Shown: positions 49,625 to 59,059, counted from the stretch's first letter. The stretch: 64,000 nucleotides of DNA from an uncultured Bacilli bacterium (GCA_934096585.1 CAKOMG010000007.1:1-64000), one strand, 5' to 3'. Program-made: numbers and translations. The notes: generated by a model from the sequence alone, not told the origin.

Positions 49625-50476
49625 TTACTTATTTTGTTTTAATCTTTCAATTAACTCTGGAATAGCTTCTTCGAAACATACTCCGTATTTTAAATCAATA
49701 CCTTCATATTTGATAGTATGTTTAATTGATGAAACAGTAATATCCACAGCAATTTCCATACTTTCTTCTAAACTTTTTCCTAAGATATAACATCCCGTAA
49801 ATACACTGGCAAATACATCACCTGTTCCATGAAAATATCCTGGTATTAGTTCTCGATCATAATAATATTCGCTATTTGTTGTGGGATCATAGGCAATAGC
49901 ACCAATTTTATCTTTTGCTTTTCTAACACCTGTTAATATAACTTTCTTCATGCCCTTTTCTTTTAAAGCATTTAACACTTTATTAATGTATTCATCACTA
50001 TGGTTATCCTCTTGATATTCAACACCTGTCAATATGCAAGCTTCTGTAATATTTGGTAAAATAACATCACCCATTTGACACAATGAAGCCATATGAGTGG
50101 CAAACTTCATATCAAATGTTGGGTATAAAATTCCATTGTCGGCCATTGCGGGATCTACAATTGCAATTGTTTTATCCGTTTTAAATGTTTTTATAATATT
50201 TTTCACAATATCTATTTGATCAATTGATCCTAAAAATCCAGAACTGATGCCATCAAATTGCTTATTCAAACTTTTCCAATGATTAACAATTGGCATCATC
50301 TCATTTGTAAAATCAGTAAATGTATAATTTGTAAAACCTCCTGTATGTGTCGATAAAATAGCAGTCGGTAAAACTGAGCATTCAACCCCAGTACAAGAAA
50401 TAAGTGGAAGTTCAACTGTTAGGCTGCATCTTCCAACACATGAAATATCATTAATTGTTAAAATCTTTTTTTGCAT
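49625..50476 (-). CDS. pdxY: pyridoxamine/pyridoxal kinase
   Basis: Phosphorylates vitamin B6 aldehyde or amine to the cofactor form. The 283 residues fit the PdxK/PdxY branch of the ribokinase fold: the front ILTINDISCVGRCSL (5-19), THTGGF, GFLGSIDQ, VDPAMADNG, LPNITEACILTG and the catalytic Asp in HGTGDVFAS. Two bases separate it from the membrane-protein gene upstream, with which it should be co-transcribed. PLP is also needed by the LysA half encoded at 35498. Confidence 0.9.
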   Translation of the reverse strand: MQKKILTINDISCVGRCSLTVELPLISCTGVECSVLPTAILSTHTGGFTNYTFTDFTNEMMPIVNHWKSLNKQFDGISSGFLGSIDQIDIVKNIIKTFKTDKTIAIVDPAMADNGILYPTFDMKFATHMASLCQMGDVILPNITEACILTGVEYQEDNHSDEYINKVLNALKEKGMKKVILTGVRKAKDKIGAIAYDPTTNSEYYYDRELIPGYFHGTGDVFASVFTGCYILGKSLEESMEIAVDITVSSIKHTIKYEGIDLKYGVCFEEAIPELIERLKQNK

Positions 50477-50478
50477 TA

Positions 50479-51243
50479 TTAACTCCTTAAAACTTTATGT
50501 TGTTTTTCGCCAAAGAAATAGGTAAATGTATATATCGAATTCAATAAAGAAATAACAAATAAAACAATCATTACAATGTATCCCCAAGTATTTTTTGCAT
50601 AATTTATACAACAAAAAGCGTATATAGCAATAACTCCTTCTGAAAAAATGGTGAATAAATGAGGCACAAGAGATTTATTAATACTTTTTCTTAAGCATCC
50701 ATACACTATGCCGCAAGCTTCATCAATATCATTTTCATTTAACTTTGATTCCAATTTTACGATATAAGTACGATTGTAATATATTTTTAATAATGGAAGT
50801 ACTATATACATAAATGGAAATACACATAGTTCTATTATTACAATTATTCGCAAAACGTTTAAACTCTCTGTATCAATTGTCAAATCAAATTGTTTAAAAA
50901 TTGCTAATATGGCTAATATAACTAAAAATAAGATATCAAAGATACAACTAATTAAACCTATTTTATGGTTTTGATATGATAATACTTCATATCTCACATT
51001 TAAAAAATTAGCTCCATATATCTTCTTTTCTTGCAAATTGATTTTTTCATGTATTTCTGTTTGCAATTTTTCTATTCCTGTTACAAATGCTATTTTTTCA
51101 ATTTCTGCATTAGAAAAAATATAAGATTCTTTTTTCATTTTTTTTAGTGTTTTAACATCGAATCCTAACATATTGGCATATTTTTTATCTTTCAATTTAT
51201 TATTTAATTGAAACATCGTTAAATTGTAACTTACTATATTCAT
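50479..51243 (-). CDS. four-TM membrane protein with HTH-like N-terminus
   Basis: A 254-residue protein I cannot name. Residues about 1-75 are soluble and look like a degenerate helix-turn-helix (KYANMLGFDVKTLKKMKK, then IEKIAFVTGI), without membrane character. Four hydrophobic segments follow (about 94-118, 130-158, 196-216, 222-246). It could be a membrane-bound regulator or a sensor. AAAGGAG is just before the ATG and an extended -10 promoter lies 25 bases upstream. It is co-transcribed with the pyridoxamine kinase gene. Confidence 0.6.
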   Translation of the reverse strand: MNIVSYNLTMFQLNNKLKDKKYANMLGFDVKTLKKMKKESYIFSNAEIEKIAFVTGIEKLQTEIHEKINLQEKKIYGANFLNVRYEVLSYQNHKIGLISCIFDILFLVILAILAIFKQFDLTIDTESLNVLRIIVIIELCVFPFMYIVLPLLKIYYNRTYIVKLESKLNENDIDEACGIVYGCLRKSINKSLVPHLFTIFSEGVIAIYAFCCINYAKNTWGYIVMIVLFVISLLNSIYTFTYFFGEKQHKVLRS

Positions 51244-51267
51244 AACTACTCCTTTAACAATAAATAG

Positions 51268-51276
51268 ATTATATCA
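51268..51276 (-). promoter_or_regulatory. extended -10 promoter of the membrane protein-pdxY unit
   Basis: Minus-strand TGATATAAT, the same extended -10 as before lysA, with a leader of about 20 bases. No convincing -35 box. Confidence 0.55.
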
Positions 51277-51311
51277 TAAATTAAATTAAAAATCTATATA
51301 AAAAAATAAAT

Positions 51312-51345
51312 AAAAAACTATAAGAAAAATATCTTATAGTTTTTT
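51312..51345 (-). terminator. intrinsic terminator downstream of the SpoIID/LytB lipoprotein gene
   Basis: Perfect 14-bp stem AAAAAACTATAAGA / TCTTATAGTTTTTT with loop AAAATA. On the minus strand its own stem ends in a T-run. It lies 130 bases past the stop at 51479; the stretch in between has an inverted repeat (TGTGAATA near 51388 and TATTCACA near 51422) and no gene. Confidence 0.8.
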
Positions 51346-51478
51346 AAAATGAATTCATGTTGTGACCATTATCTAGAACTAAATCACTGTGAATAAGTTT
51401 TATATAGCTAATTTCTTTACCTATTCACAATATTATTATTAGCCAAATATTTTTAATTATACATAATTTGTAAAATAA

Positions 51479-53236
51479 TTATTGGAATAATTTTCCAAAG
51501 TCCTTAATCACAGTATATGTTTTAGAAGTATCTATCATTTCCACATTATCATAAAACACAGATAATATTCTTTTAAAAGTATATCCATTATTTCCATAAT
51601 AATTAGCACTATATTGGCACATACCGACACCATGTCCGCTACCGCCACCATAAAAACTTAATACATCACCATTCCATTCTAATGCAAAGTAACCTGATGT
51701 CAAAATTGAAGGATTTTTTGAAGTGGACTGATAAGTATCATTATATCCATTGGAATTATATTTATAAACTGTGGATGAAACATCCTTAGGTCTTATAGTA
51801 AAACGAATATTGTATTGATTATAAATTCTAAATGTTACATTTTCCGCAACAATTTCTAAACTGACAACTACTCCACTTGCGCCTCTTTCACTTACGAATA
51901 TATCTTTAATTTTTCCAATGTCACTTGGAAATTCACTTACTTGCCATTTTCCATCTTTTAAAATTGGGTATGATGATTCATTACCCTTTACCATTAATGG
52001 CAAATTAATATTTAAAGTTTCTTGAAGTTGATCTCTATTCATTTGGATAAGCCATCTGAAATTTGAACTTGATGCTGAAGGTGCTGACATTTTGATTGTT
52101 TTGTAAAAATCAAGTACACTATTTTCATCACTAACATCTACTTCTTTGTCTGTTAAATTTTTACCATGCAAATACGGAATGTCTTCAATCACTTTATCTT
52201 GAATCCAAACTTCATTACCATTTCCAGTTAACCCTGAACTACAAGAATAATAATAAGCAATTATTGGTTCATTATCATAAAACATAGTAATACCTTTAGT
52301 CTCATTTACTGCTCTTGTTGAAGAAGATTGAGCTTTTTGATTATTATATACTTGACTACTCTCACTATCATCAACAACATATCCATAGCTCATAAATTTT
52401 CTATTATAAATTTCACGATATGCATATGTTCTAGCTGCAACTGCTTGAGCTTTTAATGCTTCTATATTCCAACTAGATGGCATTTCTGATGGTACAACTT
52501 TTGTTAAATAGTCTTCCATTAGTACATCATTTGTAAGTAAAAGTTTATTATCATGTATTGATATTTCTAAATTACCACTATAAGATGGAATTCCTACTCC
52601 TCTTGATATTGATGATACTGTCATTTCATTTTGGGCTTCGTCAATTATAATTCTTTTATCAAAAGAATATAATATTTTGCCTATATAACAAACTATTTTT
52701 TTATTTTGATTTGAAAATGTTAATGAAGTGCCTTGTTTAATACTAAACACTTTACTATTGTCATATATTCTTAGTGTCGTATCACTATTAATTAAAATTG
52801 TTATAGTATCATGATATAGCGTATTAATATCCGCAATATTATTGATTGATTTACGAATACCTACTCTAATACGATTAAAAGCACATTCATTATCAATAAT
52901 TAAATGCAAAATTTCTTTACCTTTAGATTTTACATATAAGTTATCCATACCTATCATTAAATCATCTAAACCTGCATCAACTAGTTTTTCATTCACATAT
53001 CTACTAATTTTTGTGTTTTTAGAAATTGTTGTTGCTTCACAATTTAATAATTCAATATAATTGTTTTCTTGATCTAAAAGTAGTAACTTCGTATGAGCTA
53101 TCATTTCATTTGGTTCTTCAGGAACACAAGGTGTATTCGGTATAGTTGGTGTATCTGGTGTATCAGGAACATCATTGCACCCCATTAAACAAAAAATCAA
53201 TAAAAATAATAAAATAATATGACTAAATTTTTTCAT
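51479..53236 (-). CDS. SpoIID/LytB-domain lipoprotein (lytic transglycosylase / amidase-enhancer type)
   Basis: A 585-residue exported lipoprotein. The signal ends FCLMGC with lipid-modified Cys20, followed by a Pro/Thr/Asp-rich linker. The SpoIID domain spans about 225-575: the catalytic Glu in VVPSEMPSSWNIEALKAQA, VAARTYAY, the DDSESSQVYN strand, YYSCSSG (one of the zinc-site cysteines of clostridial SpoIID enzymes) and the closing GGGSGHGVGMCQYSANYYG. In sporulating Firmicutes SpoIID is a lytic transglycosylase that makes 1,6-anhydro-MurNAc ends on peptide-free glycans; other family members enhance amidases. No sporulation gene lies beside it. It may supply the anhydro sugar used by AnmK (inference). 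Confidence 0.88.
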   Translation of the reverse strand: MKKFSHIILLFLLIFCLMGCNDVPDTPDTPTIPNTPCVPEEPNEMIAHTKLLLLDQENNYIELLNCEATTISKNTKISRYVNEKLVDAGLDDLMIGMDNLYVKSKGKEILHLIIDNECAFNRIRVGIRKSINNIADINTLYHDTITILINSDTTLRIYDNSKVFSIKQGTSLTFSNQNKKIVCYIGKILYSFDKRIIIDEAQNEMTVSSISRGVGIPSYSGNLEISIHDNKLLLTNDVLMEDYLTKVVPSEMPSSWNIEALKAQAVAARTYAYREIYNRKFMSYGYVVDDSESSQVYNNQKAQSSSTRAVNETKGITMFYDNEPIIAYYYSCSSGLTGNGNEVWIQDKVIEDIPYLHGKNLTDKEVDVSDENSVLDFYKTIKMSAPSASSSNFRWLIQMNRDQLQETLNINLPLMVKGNESSYPILKDGKWQVSEFPSDIGKIKDIFVSERGASGVVVSLEIVAENVTFRIYNQYNIRFTIRPKDVSSTVYKYNSNGYNDTYQSTSKNPSILTSGYFALEWNGDVLSFYGGGSGHGVGMCQYSANYYGNNGYTFKRILSVFYDNVEMIDTSKTYTVIKDFGKLFQ

Positions 53237-53255
53237 GCTTTCCTCACTTAATACT

Positions 53256-53261
53256 ATTATA
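53256..53261 (-). promoter_or_regulatory. -10 box of the SpoIID/LytB lipoprotein gene
   Basis: Perfect TATAAT on the minus strand, 20 bases before the ATG, followed by GAGGAAA. No clear -35 hexamer at the right distance. Confidence 0.4.
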
Positions 53262-53302
53262 CTAAATTTTATATTTTTTTTCTACTATTTTTGATATTTA
53301 TA

Positions 53303-53311
53303 TGCTATAAT
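53303..53311 (+). promoter_or_regulatory. extended -10 promoter for the plus-strand membrane protein
   Basis: TGCTATAAT on the plus strand (TG, one base, perfect TATAAT), 20 bases before the ATG at 53331; divergent from the lipoprotein promoter 42 bases away. Confidence 0.55.
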
Positions 53312-53330
53312 AAAAATACTGAGGAACTAT

Positions 53331-53987
53331 ATGAACAAAAATATTGTGTGCAAAGTATTATTAGAATTAGCAATTTTATTATTTATTGTTACATTCGCAT
53401 TAGAATTTTTAATTTTATTTAGACCATTATATTATTTTAATATAACATATATGCGTATGCCCCCAGCAACAAACTATAGTTATACTGAAATTAAACAAGG
53501 GTTTGATGAATTAATGGACTTTTTAGTATTCTATAAAGATTTTAAAATGGGTATATTTGTATGCTCAAATGATGCAAAAACTCATTTTTATGACTGTAGA
53601 AATTTATTCACTTTAAATTTTGTTGTGTTAATTTTATCAACTATTACTTTAATTACTTTATATATTTTAAATAAAAAAAATATTATTGCTATTAAATATA
53701 AACGTTTATCTATGGGCATGAGTAGTATATTCGTATTTTTAGTAGTCTTTATAATTTCTATAATTTGTTCTTTAATTAACTTTACAAAGTTTTTTATATT
53801 TTTACATAGTATATTTTTTCCTGGTAAAAATAATTTCATGTTTACTTATGATGATACTATTATTAAAATACTACCTGAAGAACTTTGGATAAATTATGGT
53901 ATCGCCTTAATTGTTATATTATTAATCTTTAACATCGCAATTATCATTAATTTTATTAAAACTAAAAAGAAAAAAATAAATGAATAA
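53331..53987 (+). CDS. hypothetical four-TM membrane protein
   Basis: A 218-residue protein I do not recognise. Hydrophobic segments lie at about 8-30, 87-110, 126-152 and 187-212. Between the first two is a roughly 55-residue extracytoplasmic loop with two cysteines (FVCSNDAKTHFYDC). The C-terminus is Lys-rich and inside. GAGGAACTAT precedes the ATG, and a bidirectional terminator follows, so it is an independent plus-strand gene in an otherwise minus-strand area. No similarity to known defence or transport families is evident to me. Confidence 0.6.
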   Translation: MNKNIVCKVLLELAILLFIVTFALEFLILFRPLYYFNITYMRMPPATNYSYTEIKQGFDELMDFLVFYKDFKMGIFVCSNDAKTHFYDCRNLFTLNFVVLILSTITLITLYILNKKNIIAIKYKRLSMGMSSIFVFLVVFIISIICSLINFTKFFIFLHSIFFPGKNNFMFTYDDTIIKILPEELWINYGIALIVILLIFNIAIIINFIKTKKKKINE

Positions 53988-53997
53988 TTCCTAGTAA

Positions 53998-54028
53998 AAA
54001 AGAACTAATATCAAGTATTAGTTCTTTT
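53998..54028. terminator. bidirectional intrinsic terminator
   Basis: Perfect 13-bp stem AAAAGAACTAATA / TATTAGTTCTTTT with loop TCAAG. It serves the plus-strand membrane protein gene (ends 53987) and the pyruvate kinase gene (ends 54034 from the other side). Confidence 0.85.
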
Positions 54029-54033
54029 ATTTT

Positions 54034-55452
54034 TTAGTATTCCACTTCGATAACACGAATAGTATTTGTTCCACCTATAGTTCCACCCATACCAGATGTG
54101 ATGATGACTTTAGATCCAAGTGGCAATCTTTTTCTTCTTGCAACTTCTAAAGCAACACTATCATATTCTGCGATATTTCTAATGTTTTCCACAAGCATAG
54201 GAATAACACCCCAATAATAAGCTAAATCTTTGCAGATGTCATCTTTTTCTGTACATGCAATAATTGGGCAATTAGGACGGTATTTGCTAATACGTTTTGC
54301 TGTACCACCTGTTTCTGTGAATGCAATAATTGCACTAACATTGTCTAAATTTAATGTACATTCCACTACAGAAATACAAATAGCATCAGTAATACTTCTT
54401 GATCTATTAGTTATAGCTTTATCTAAGCGTTCTCTATAAGGAACGATTGGTTCTGTTTGTGTAGCTATTTTAACCATCATTTGTACAGATTCTACTGGGT
54501 ATTCTCCAGCTGCACTCTCACCACTTAACATAATAGCATCAGTACCATCTAATATAGCATTTGCAACATCACTTGCTTCTGCTCGAGTAGGTGTAGGGTT
54601 TGTGCACATAGAATCTAGCATATGGGTTGCTGTAACAACAGGTTTTCCTAATTGATTACATAATTTGATAATTTTCTTTTGATATAGTGGAACCATTTCT
54701 GGTTCAGTTTCTACAGCCAAATCACCACGAGCCACCATAATAGCATCACTTGCTTTAATAACATCTTCTAAGTTTTCTATAGCTTCTTTATTCTCAATTT
54801 TTGACATTAGAACCATGTTAGGTCTACCTAATTTAGTAACAAGCTTTCTAACTGCTTCAATATCTGATGGACGTCTTACAAATGAAAGTGATAATAAGTC
54901 AACGTCTTCTTCAATTCCAAAAGTAATATCTTCGATATCCTTTCTACTTAAAAATGGCATACTCAAATGAACATCAGGAATATTTACTCCCTTAGTATTT
55001 TTGATAGTTCCATGAGTTAAGGCAACACAAGTAAAGCCATCTTCTTCAACACTTTTTACTTCTAAACGCATTTTACCATCATCAATTAGAATAATATTTC
55101 CTTCTTCAATATCATCAAATACCTCTTTACATTTTAAAGTGAATCTTTCTGTATTGCCTAGAACATCTTCTCTAACAATTCTAATATGATCACCTATTTT
55201 TAAAGTAATTGCACCTTCTTCAAATAAACCAGTTCTAATTTCAGGTCCTTTTGTATCTAGCATGATAGCTATGTTTTTATTCTTTTTACGGCTCAAATTT
55301 CTAATTAAACGGATTCTTTTTCCATGTTCATTGTAATCACCATGTGAAAAATTTAAACGAGCCACATTCATTCCCGCATCCATTAGTTTTTCTAAAATAT
55401 CTGGTTTTTCACTTGCGGGTCCTATTGTACATACAATTTTTGTTTTTATCAT
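54034..55452 (-). CDS. pyk: pyruvate kinase
   Basis: Last step of glycolysis, phosphoenolpyruvate + ADP to pyruvate + ATP. The 472-residue length is that of the plain form without the C-terminal PEP-utiliser domain seen in many Bacillus enzymes. Motifs: KIVCTIGPASEK (5-16), ARLNFSHGDYNEH, LDTKGPEIRTG, MVARGDLAVE (Ala where most enzymes have Gly), the HMLDSM helix and SGESAAGEYPVE. It is flanked by its own terminator and a probable promoter, so single-gene. Confidence 0.96.
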   Translation of the reverse strand: MIKTKIVCTIGPASEKPDILEKLMDAGMNVARLNFSHGDYNEHGKRIRLIRNLSRKKNKNIAIMLDTKGPEIRTGLFEEGAITLKIGDHIRIVREDVLGNTERFTLKCKEVFDDIEEGNIILIDDGKMRLEVKSVEEDGFTCVALTHGTIKNTKGVNIPDVHLSMPFLSRKDIEDITFGIEEDVDLLSLSFVRRPSDIEAVRKLVTKLGRPNMVLMSKIENKEAIENLEDVIKASDAIMVARGDLAVETEPEMVPLYQKKIIKLCNQLGKPVVTATHMLDSMCTNPTPTRAEASDVANAILDGTDAIMLSGESAAGEYPVESVQMMVKIATQTEPIVPYRERLDKAITNRSRSITDAICISVVECTLNLDNVSAIIAFTETGGTAKRISKYRPNCPIIACTEKDDICKDLAYYWGVIPMLVENIRNIAEYDSVALEVARRKRLPLGSKVIITSGMGGTIGGTNTIRVIEVEY

Positions 55453-55475
55453 AGTAAACCTCTTCTTTTATCTTT

Positions 55476-55481
55476 ATTATA
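55476..55481 (-). promoter_or_regulatory. -10 box of pyk
   Basis: Perfect TATAAT on the minus strand, 23 bases before the pyk ATG and in the 49-base gap after the ABC exporter gene; the -35 region is weak. Confidence 0.4.
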
Positions 55482-55501
55482 CTAAATAACTTTTTAAATT
55501 A

Positions 55502-57292
55502 CTAGTCTTTTATATCGTTTTCAATAAATTTTTTTTCATATTGTAATTGATATAATTTATAGTAATAACCTTTGTTATGTAATAATTCCTGATGATTTCC
55601 TTGTTCAATTAATTCACCATTCTTTATGACAAATATTTTATTAGCATGTTGAATCGTAGATAAACGATGGGCTACAATTATCATAGTTCCTATATTACTC
55701 ATTTTCTCTAATGAATCTTGTATTAAAACTTCTGTTTCAGTATCTATATTAGCAGTTGCTTCATCAAGAATCATGACACTTGGTTTATATACGATTGTTC
55801 GAGCAAAAGATAATAATTGTCTTTGTCCATTAGAAAAGTTATTTCCTCTTTCTTTTACAACTTCGTTATATTTATTAGGTAATTTTTCAATGAATGGTGC
55901 TAAATTAACATATTCACTTGCTTTTTTTACCTCTTCCATAGTAATACTTTCATCATTCATTTGAATATTAGAAAATATTGTTCCACTAAATATAAATACA
56001 TCCTGCAACATTTGACCAATATTTTTACGCAATGAAGTTAATTTGATATGTTTAATATCAATGCCATCAATTAAAATTTGGCCTCTTTGAATATCATAAT
56101 TTCTAACAATTAAAGAAAGAATTGTACTTTTACCACTACCTGTTGCCCCAACAAATGCTACAGTATCATTAGCATTAATTTTAAAGGAGATGTCTTTTAA
56201 TACCCATTCATTTGGTATATAACTAAACCAAACATTTTTGAATTCAATATCCCCTTTTATGTGTTCTACGTCTATAGCATCATCACTATCAACAACAGTA
56301 GGCTTTTGGTCCATTACTTCAAGTATTCTTTCACTAGCCGCAAATGCACTTTGCAAAACATTAAACTGATCAGCAAGAACTTGAATAGGGTCAAATATTC
56401 TTCCTATATATTGTTGAAAAGTAATAATAATAGCATAATTAGTTAATCCATTTGCAATGTTTTGTTTTGAACCAAAATAGACAACCAATAGTAAAGTTGT
56501 CATATATAATACATATATAAATGGCCTAAAAATGGAAAATATCCATATTTCTTTTAATGAGCTTTTTCTTAATTCTTTATTTACTTTTTCAAATTCCTTA
56601 AACTTTTTATCTTCCTGATTAAAAACTTGAATTATTTTCATACCGCTTAAATTTTCTGATAAATAAGCATTAACTTTACTAACATTGCCTCTTACTTCGC
56701 GATATGCTTTTCTTGAATATTTTCTAAATATAAAAGAAGTAACCATTAAAATTGGTGTTAGTGATATAACAAGAAATGCTAACTTATAATTTAAAATAAA
56801 AATAGTAACTAAAGTAGATAATATTGTTAATACATTTTTTATTAGCGTAATAATCAAAGATGTATACATTTGATTAATGGCATTGGTATCACTAGTAACT
56901 CTTGTCACTAATTTTCCATTAGGGATATTATTTATTTGATCAATTGAATAATTCTCAATAGCTTTAAAAACATCTTCTCTGATATTATACATTACTTGTT
57001 GACCCATCTTTGTTAAGACAAGTGACTGAATGTATTGAAATATATAACTACCTACCATTAAAGCAGCATACCCCATAATAATTGCTACAATTAGATTAAT
57101 ATCAAAGTTTTCTTTTCCAAGTTCTGTTAATACTACTTTAGAAATTAAAGGTAGAAATACATTCATGCCTACAACCAAAAACATCAAGCAAAGAGCAATT
57201 ATAATAGAAGAAATATGATCCTTTAAGTAATACATAAATCTTTTGATAATAACTTTATCTGAATAATTTCTAACTATTTGTCCCTTATTCAT
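55502..57292 (-). CDS. ABC exporter half-transporter, catalytic subunit of a heterodimer
   Basis: A 596-residue type-IV (MsbA-like) half-transporter: six membrane helices (about 1-320) and an ATPase domain (about 340-580). ATPase motifs are Walker A GATGSGKST, Q-loop QMLQDVF, signature FSNGQRQ (instead of LSGGQ) and Walker B MILDEAT with the catalytic Glu. A deviant signature paired with the deviant Walker B of the partner is the mark of heterodimeric exporters such as TM287/288 and BmrCD. I start at the ATG at 57292 because AGGTG is 6 bases upstream; a GTG and another ATG lie just before. It overlaps the partner gene by 8 bases. Substrate probably drugs, lipids or peptides. Confidence 0.9.
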   Translation of the reverse strand: MNKGQIVRNYSDKVIIKRFMYYLKDHISSIIIALCLMFLVVGMNVFLPLISKVVLTELGKENFDINLIVAIIMGYAALMVGSYIFQYIQSLVLTKMGQQVMYNIREDVFKAIENYSIDQINNIPNGKLVTRVTSDTNAINQMYTSLIITLIKNVLTILSTLVTIFILNYKLAFLVISLTPILMVTSFIFRKYSRKAYREVRGNVSKVNAYLSENLSGMKIIQVFNQEDKKFKEFEKVNKELRKSSLKEIWIFSIFRPFIYVLYMTTLLLVVYFGSKQNIANGLTNYAIIITFQQYIGRIFDPIQVLADQFNVLQSAFAASERILEVMDQKPTVVDSDDAIDVEHIKGDIEFKNVWFSYIPNEWVLKDISFKINANDTVAFVGATGSGKSTILSLIVRNYDIQRGQILIDGIDIKHIKLTSLRKNIGQMLQDVFIFSGTIFSNIQMNDESITMEEVKKASEYVNLAPFIEKLPNKYNEVVKERGNNFSNGQRQLLSFARTIVYKPSVMILDEATANIDTETEVLIQDSLEKMSNIGTMIIVAHRLSTIQHANKIFVIKNGELIEQGNHQELLHNKGYYYKLYQLQYEKKFIENDIKD

Positions 57293-59039
57293 TGTCATCA
57301 CCTATTTCATCTTCTAATCTTTGTAAATGAACCATATTTTGATATTCTTTACAATTCTTTTCTAGCTCTTCATGAGTACCATATCCAATTACTTTACCTT
57401 CATCCATAACAATAATTCTATCCATCTTTTTTACTGTAGAAATACGATGGGCAATCAGAATAGTTGTTTTATTTTTTCTTATGTTTTTCAAATTATTAAT
57501 AATCGTTTCTTCAGTTTTAGTATCTACTGCTGATACTGAATCGTCAAGAATTAAAATTTGTGAATTCTTGAGTAAAGCTCTAGCAATACTTATTCTTTGT
57601 TTTTGACCACCTGATACCGTAACTCCTCTTTCGCCAAGAACTGTATCATATCCTTCTTTAAAATCTTTAATATTACTATCGACATCACTATTTATACTAG
57701 CTTTGATAACTTCATTTTCATCAACTTCATTGCTTGAAAAACTAATATTATTTTTAATTGTGTCACTAAATAAGAAGTTATCCTGAGGAACATAACTAAT
57801 AGCATTACGGACATCTTTAACCGGAAGTTTCATTATATCAATGTCGTCAATTAGTATTTCGTTTTCTTTAACATTATATATTCTCATTAACAATTCAACA
57901 AGTGTTGTCTTTCCACAACCAGTTCTACCAATTAAACCAATATTGTAACCTTGAGGTATTGTTAAAGAAATGTTTGACAATACTTCTCTATCACTATTTG
58001 GATATGTGAAAGATAAATTATTAAACGTAATTTTGCCCTTAATTTGATGATCCTTTATAACATCTTCACTATCTTTAATTTCTTTTTCATAGTTAAATAC
58101 TTCATTTAATCTCTTTAAAGACGCTTTACCCTGACTATGCAAGTTAATTAAATTAGCAATAGCCATCATTGGCCATATTAACGTATCAAAATAAGCAACA
58201 AATGTAGTTAAAGTTCCTACTTCAAATTTTTTATGAAGTATTAAAATACTACCTAAGATATATAATACAATAAAAATTGATCCAATAAATATACCAAACA
58301 ATAAGTTATTTACTAACATAGATAGTTTCTCAAATTCAATATTTTTATCCATATTTTCTTTATTTATTTTTGAAAATCTTCGCAATTCTTCCGTTTCTTT
58401 TAGAAAGGCTTTAATAACACTTAGACCAGAGAAACTTTCTTGACTGAAATCCGATAAATTAGCATAAGCCTGTTGCCTAATTTCATATTTCTTTTCCATG
58501 TATTTACCAACAAATAATCCAAGAATTGCTAGTAACACTAAAGGCACCGAAGCAACAAGTGTAAGTTGAACATCCATTCTTAACATTTTCACAAATGATA
58601 ATATACCTAATACAGTCGCATCTACCATCATTAAAATGCCACTCCCAAATACTTCACGCATAGTTTGGATGTCGTTAGTATATAGTGCCATCACGCTTCC
58701 TACTTTATTGTTTTGATAAAAAGTTTGTCCTAATTGTTCACATTTTTTAAACAAATCACGTCTTAAATCAGCTTCTATTCTTGCACCATTTCCAAATATA
58801 GTAATACGCCATGTAAATCTTCCAATAAACATTACCGCAATTACAATAATAAATTCTTTAACATATCCATTTAAAAGTTCCATTGTCAGTTTAGACTCTT
58901 TAATGTAATCTACGATTTCACCTATGATTTCAGGAATTCTTAATTGAAAGATATCTACAAAAACCAATGCTATTATTCCTAATATGAAAAAGTATGAATA
59001 CTTTAAATAATATTTATTTATATGCTTTCCGAAAATCAC
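57285..59039 (-). CDS. ABC exporter half-transporter, degenerate-site subunit of a heterodimer
   Basis: A 584-residue half-transporter: six membrane helices (about 15-310) and an ATPase domain (about 330-570) with Walker A GRTGCGKTT, Q-loop YVPQDNFLFS, a canonical signature VSGGQKQR and Walker B LILDDSVS, where Asp replaces the catalytic Glu. This makes one of the two ATP sites of the pair non-hydrolysing. The start codon is GTG at 59039 with AGGAGG upstream. The preceding terminator at 59060 suggests its own weak promoter or partial read-through from the FtsX-type genes. Confidence 0.9.
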   Translation of the reverse strand: MIFGKHINKYYLKYSYFFILGIIALVFVDIFQLRIPEIIGEIVDYIKESKLTMELLNGYVKEFIIVIAVMFIGRFTWRITIFGNGARIEADLRRDLFKKCEQLGQTFYQNNKVGSVMALYTNDIQTMREVFGSGILMMVDATVLGILSFVKMLRMDVQLTLVASVPLVLLAILGLFVGKYMEKKYEIRQQAYANLSDFSQESFSGLSVIKAFLKETEELRRFSKINKENMDKNIEFEKLSMLVNNLLFGIFIGSIFIVLYILGSILILHKKFEVGTLTTFVAYFDTLIWPMMAIANLINLHSQGKASLKRLNEVFNYEKEIKDSEDVIKDHQIKGKITFNNLSFTYPNSDREVLSNISLTIPQGYNIGLIGRTGCGKTTLVELLMRIYNVKENEILIDDIDIMKLPVKDVRNAISYVPQDNFLFSDTIKNNISFSSNEVDENEVIKASINSDVDSNIKDFKEGYDTVLGERGVTVSGGQKQRISIARALLKNSQILILDDSVSAVDTKTEETIINNLKNIRKNKTTILIAHRISTVKKMDRIIVMDEGKVIGYGTHEELEKNCKEYQNMVHLQRLEDEIGDDNE

Positions 59040-59059
59040 ACTTTCCTCCTACTAAATAA

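Noticed and set aside
54034..55452. Gly-to-Ala change in the pyruvate kinase MVARGDLAVE motif as a sign of inactivity
   Set aside because: The substitution is conservative, all other active-site motifs are intact, and I believe it occurs in other working members.
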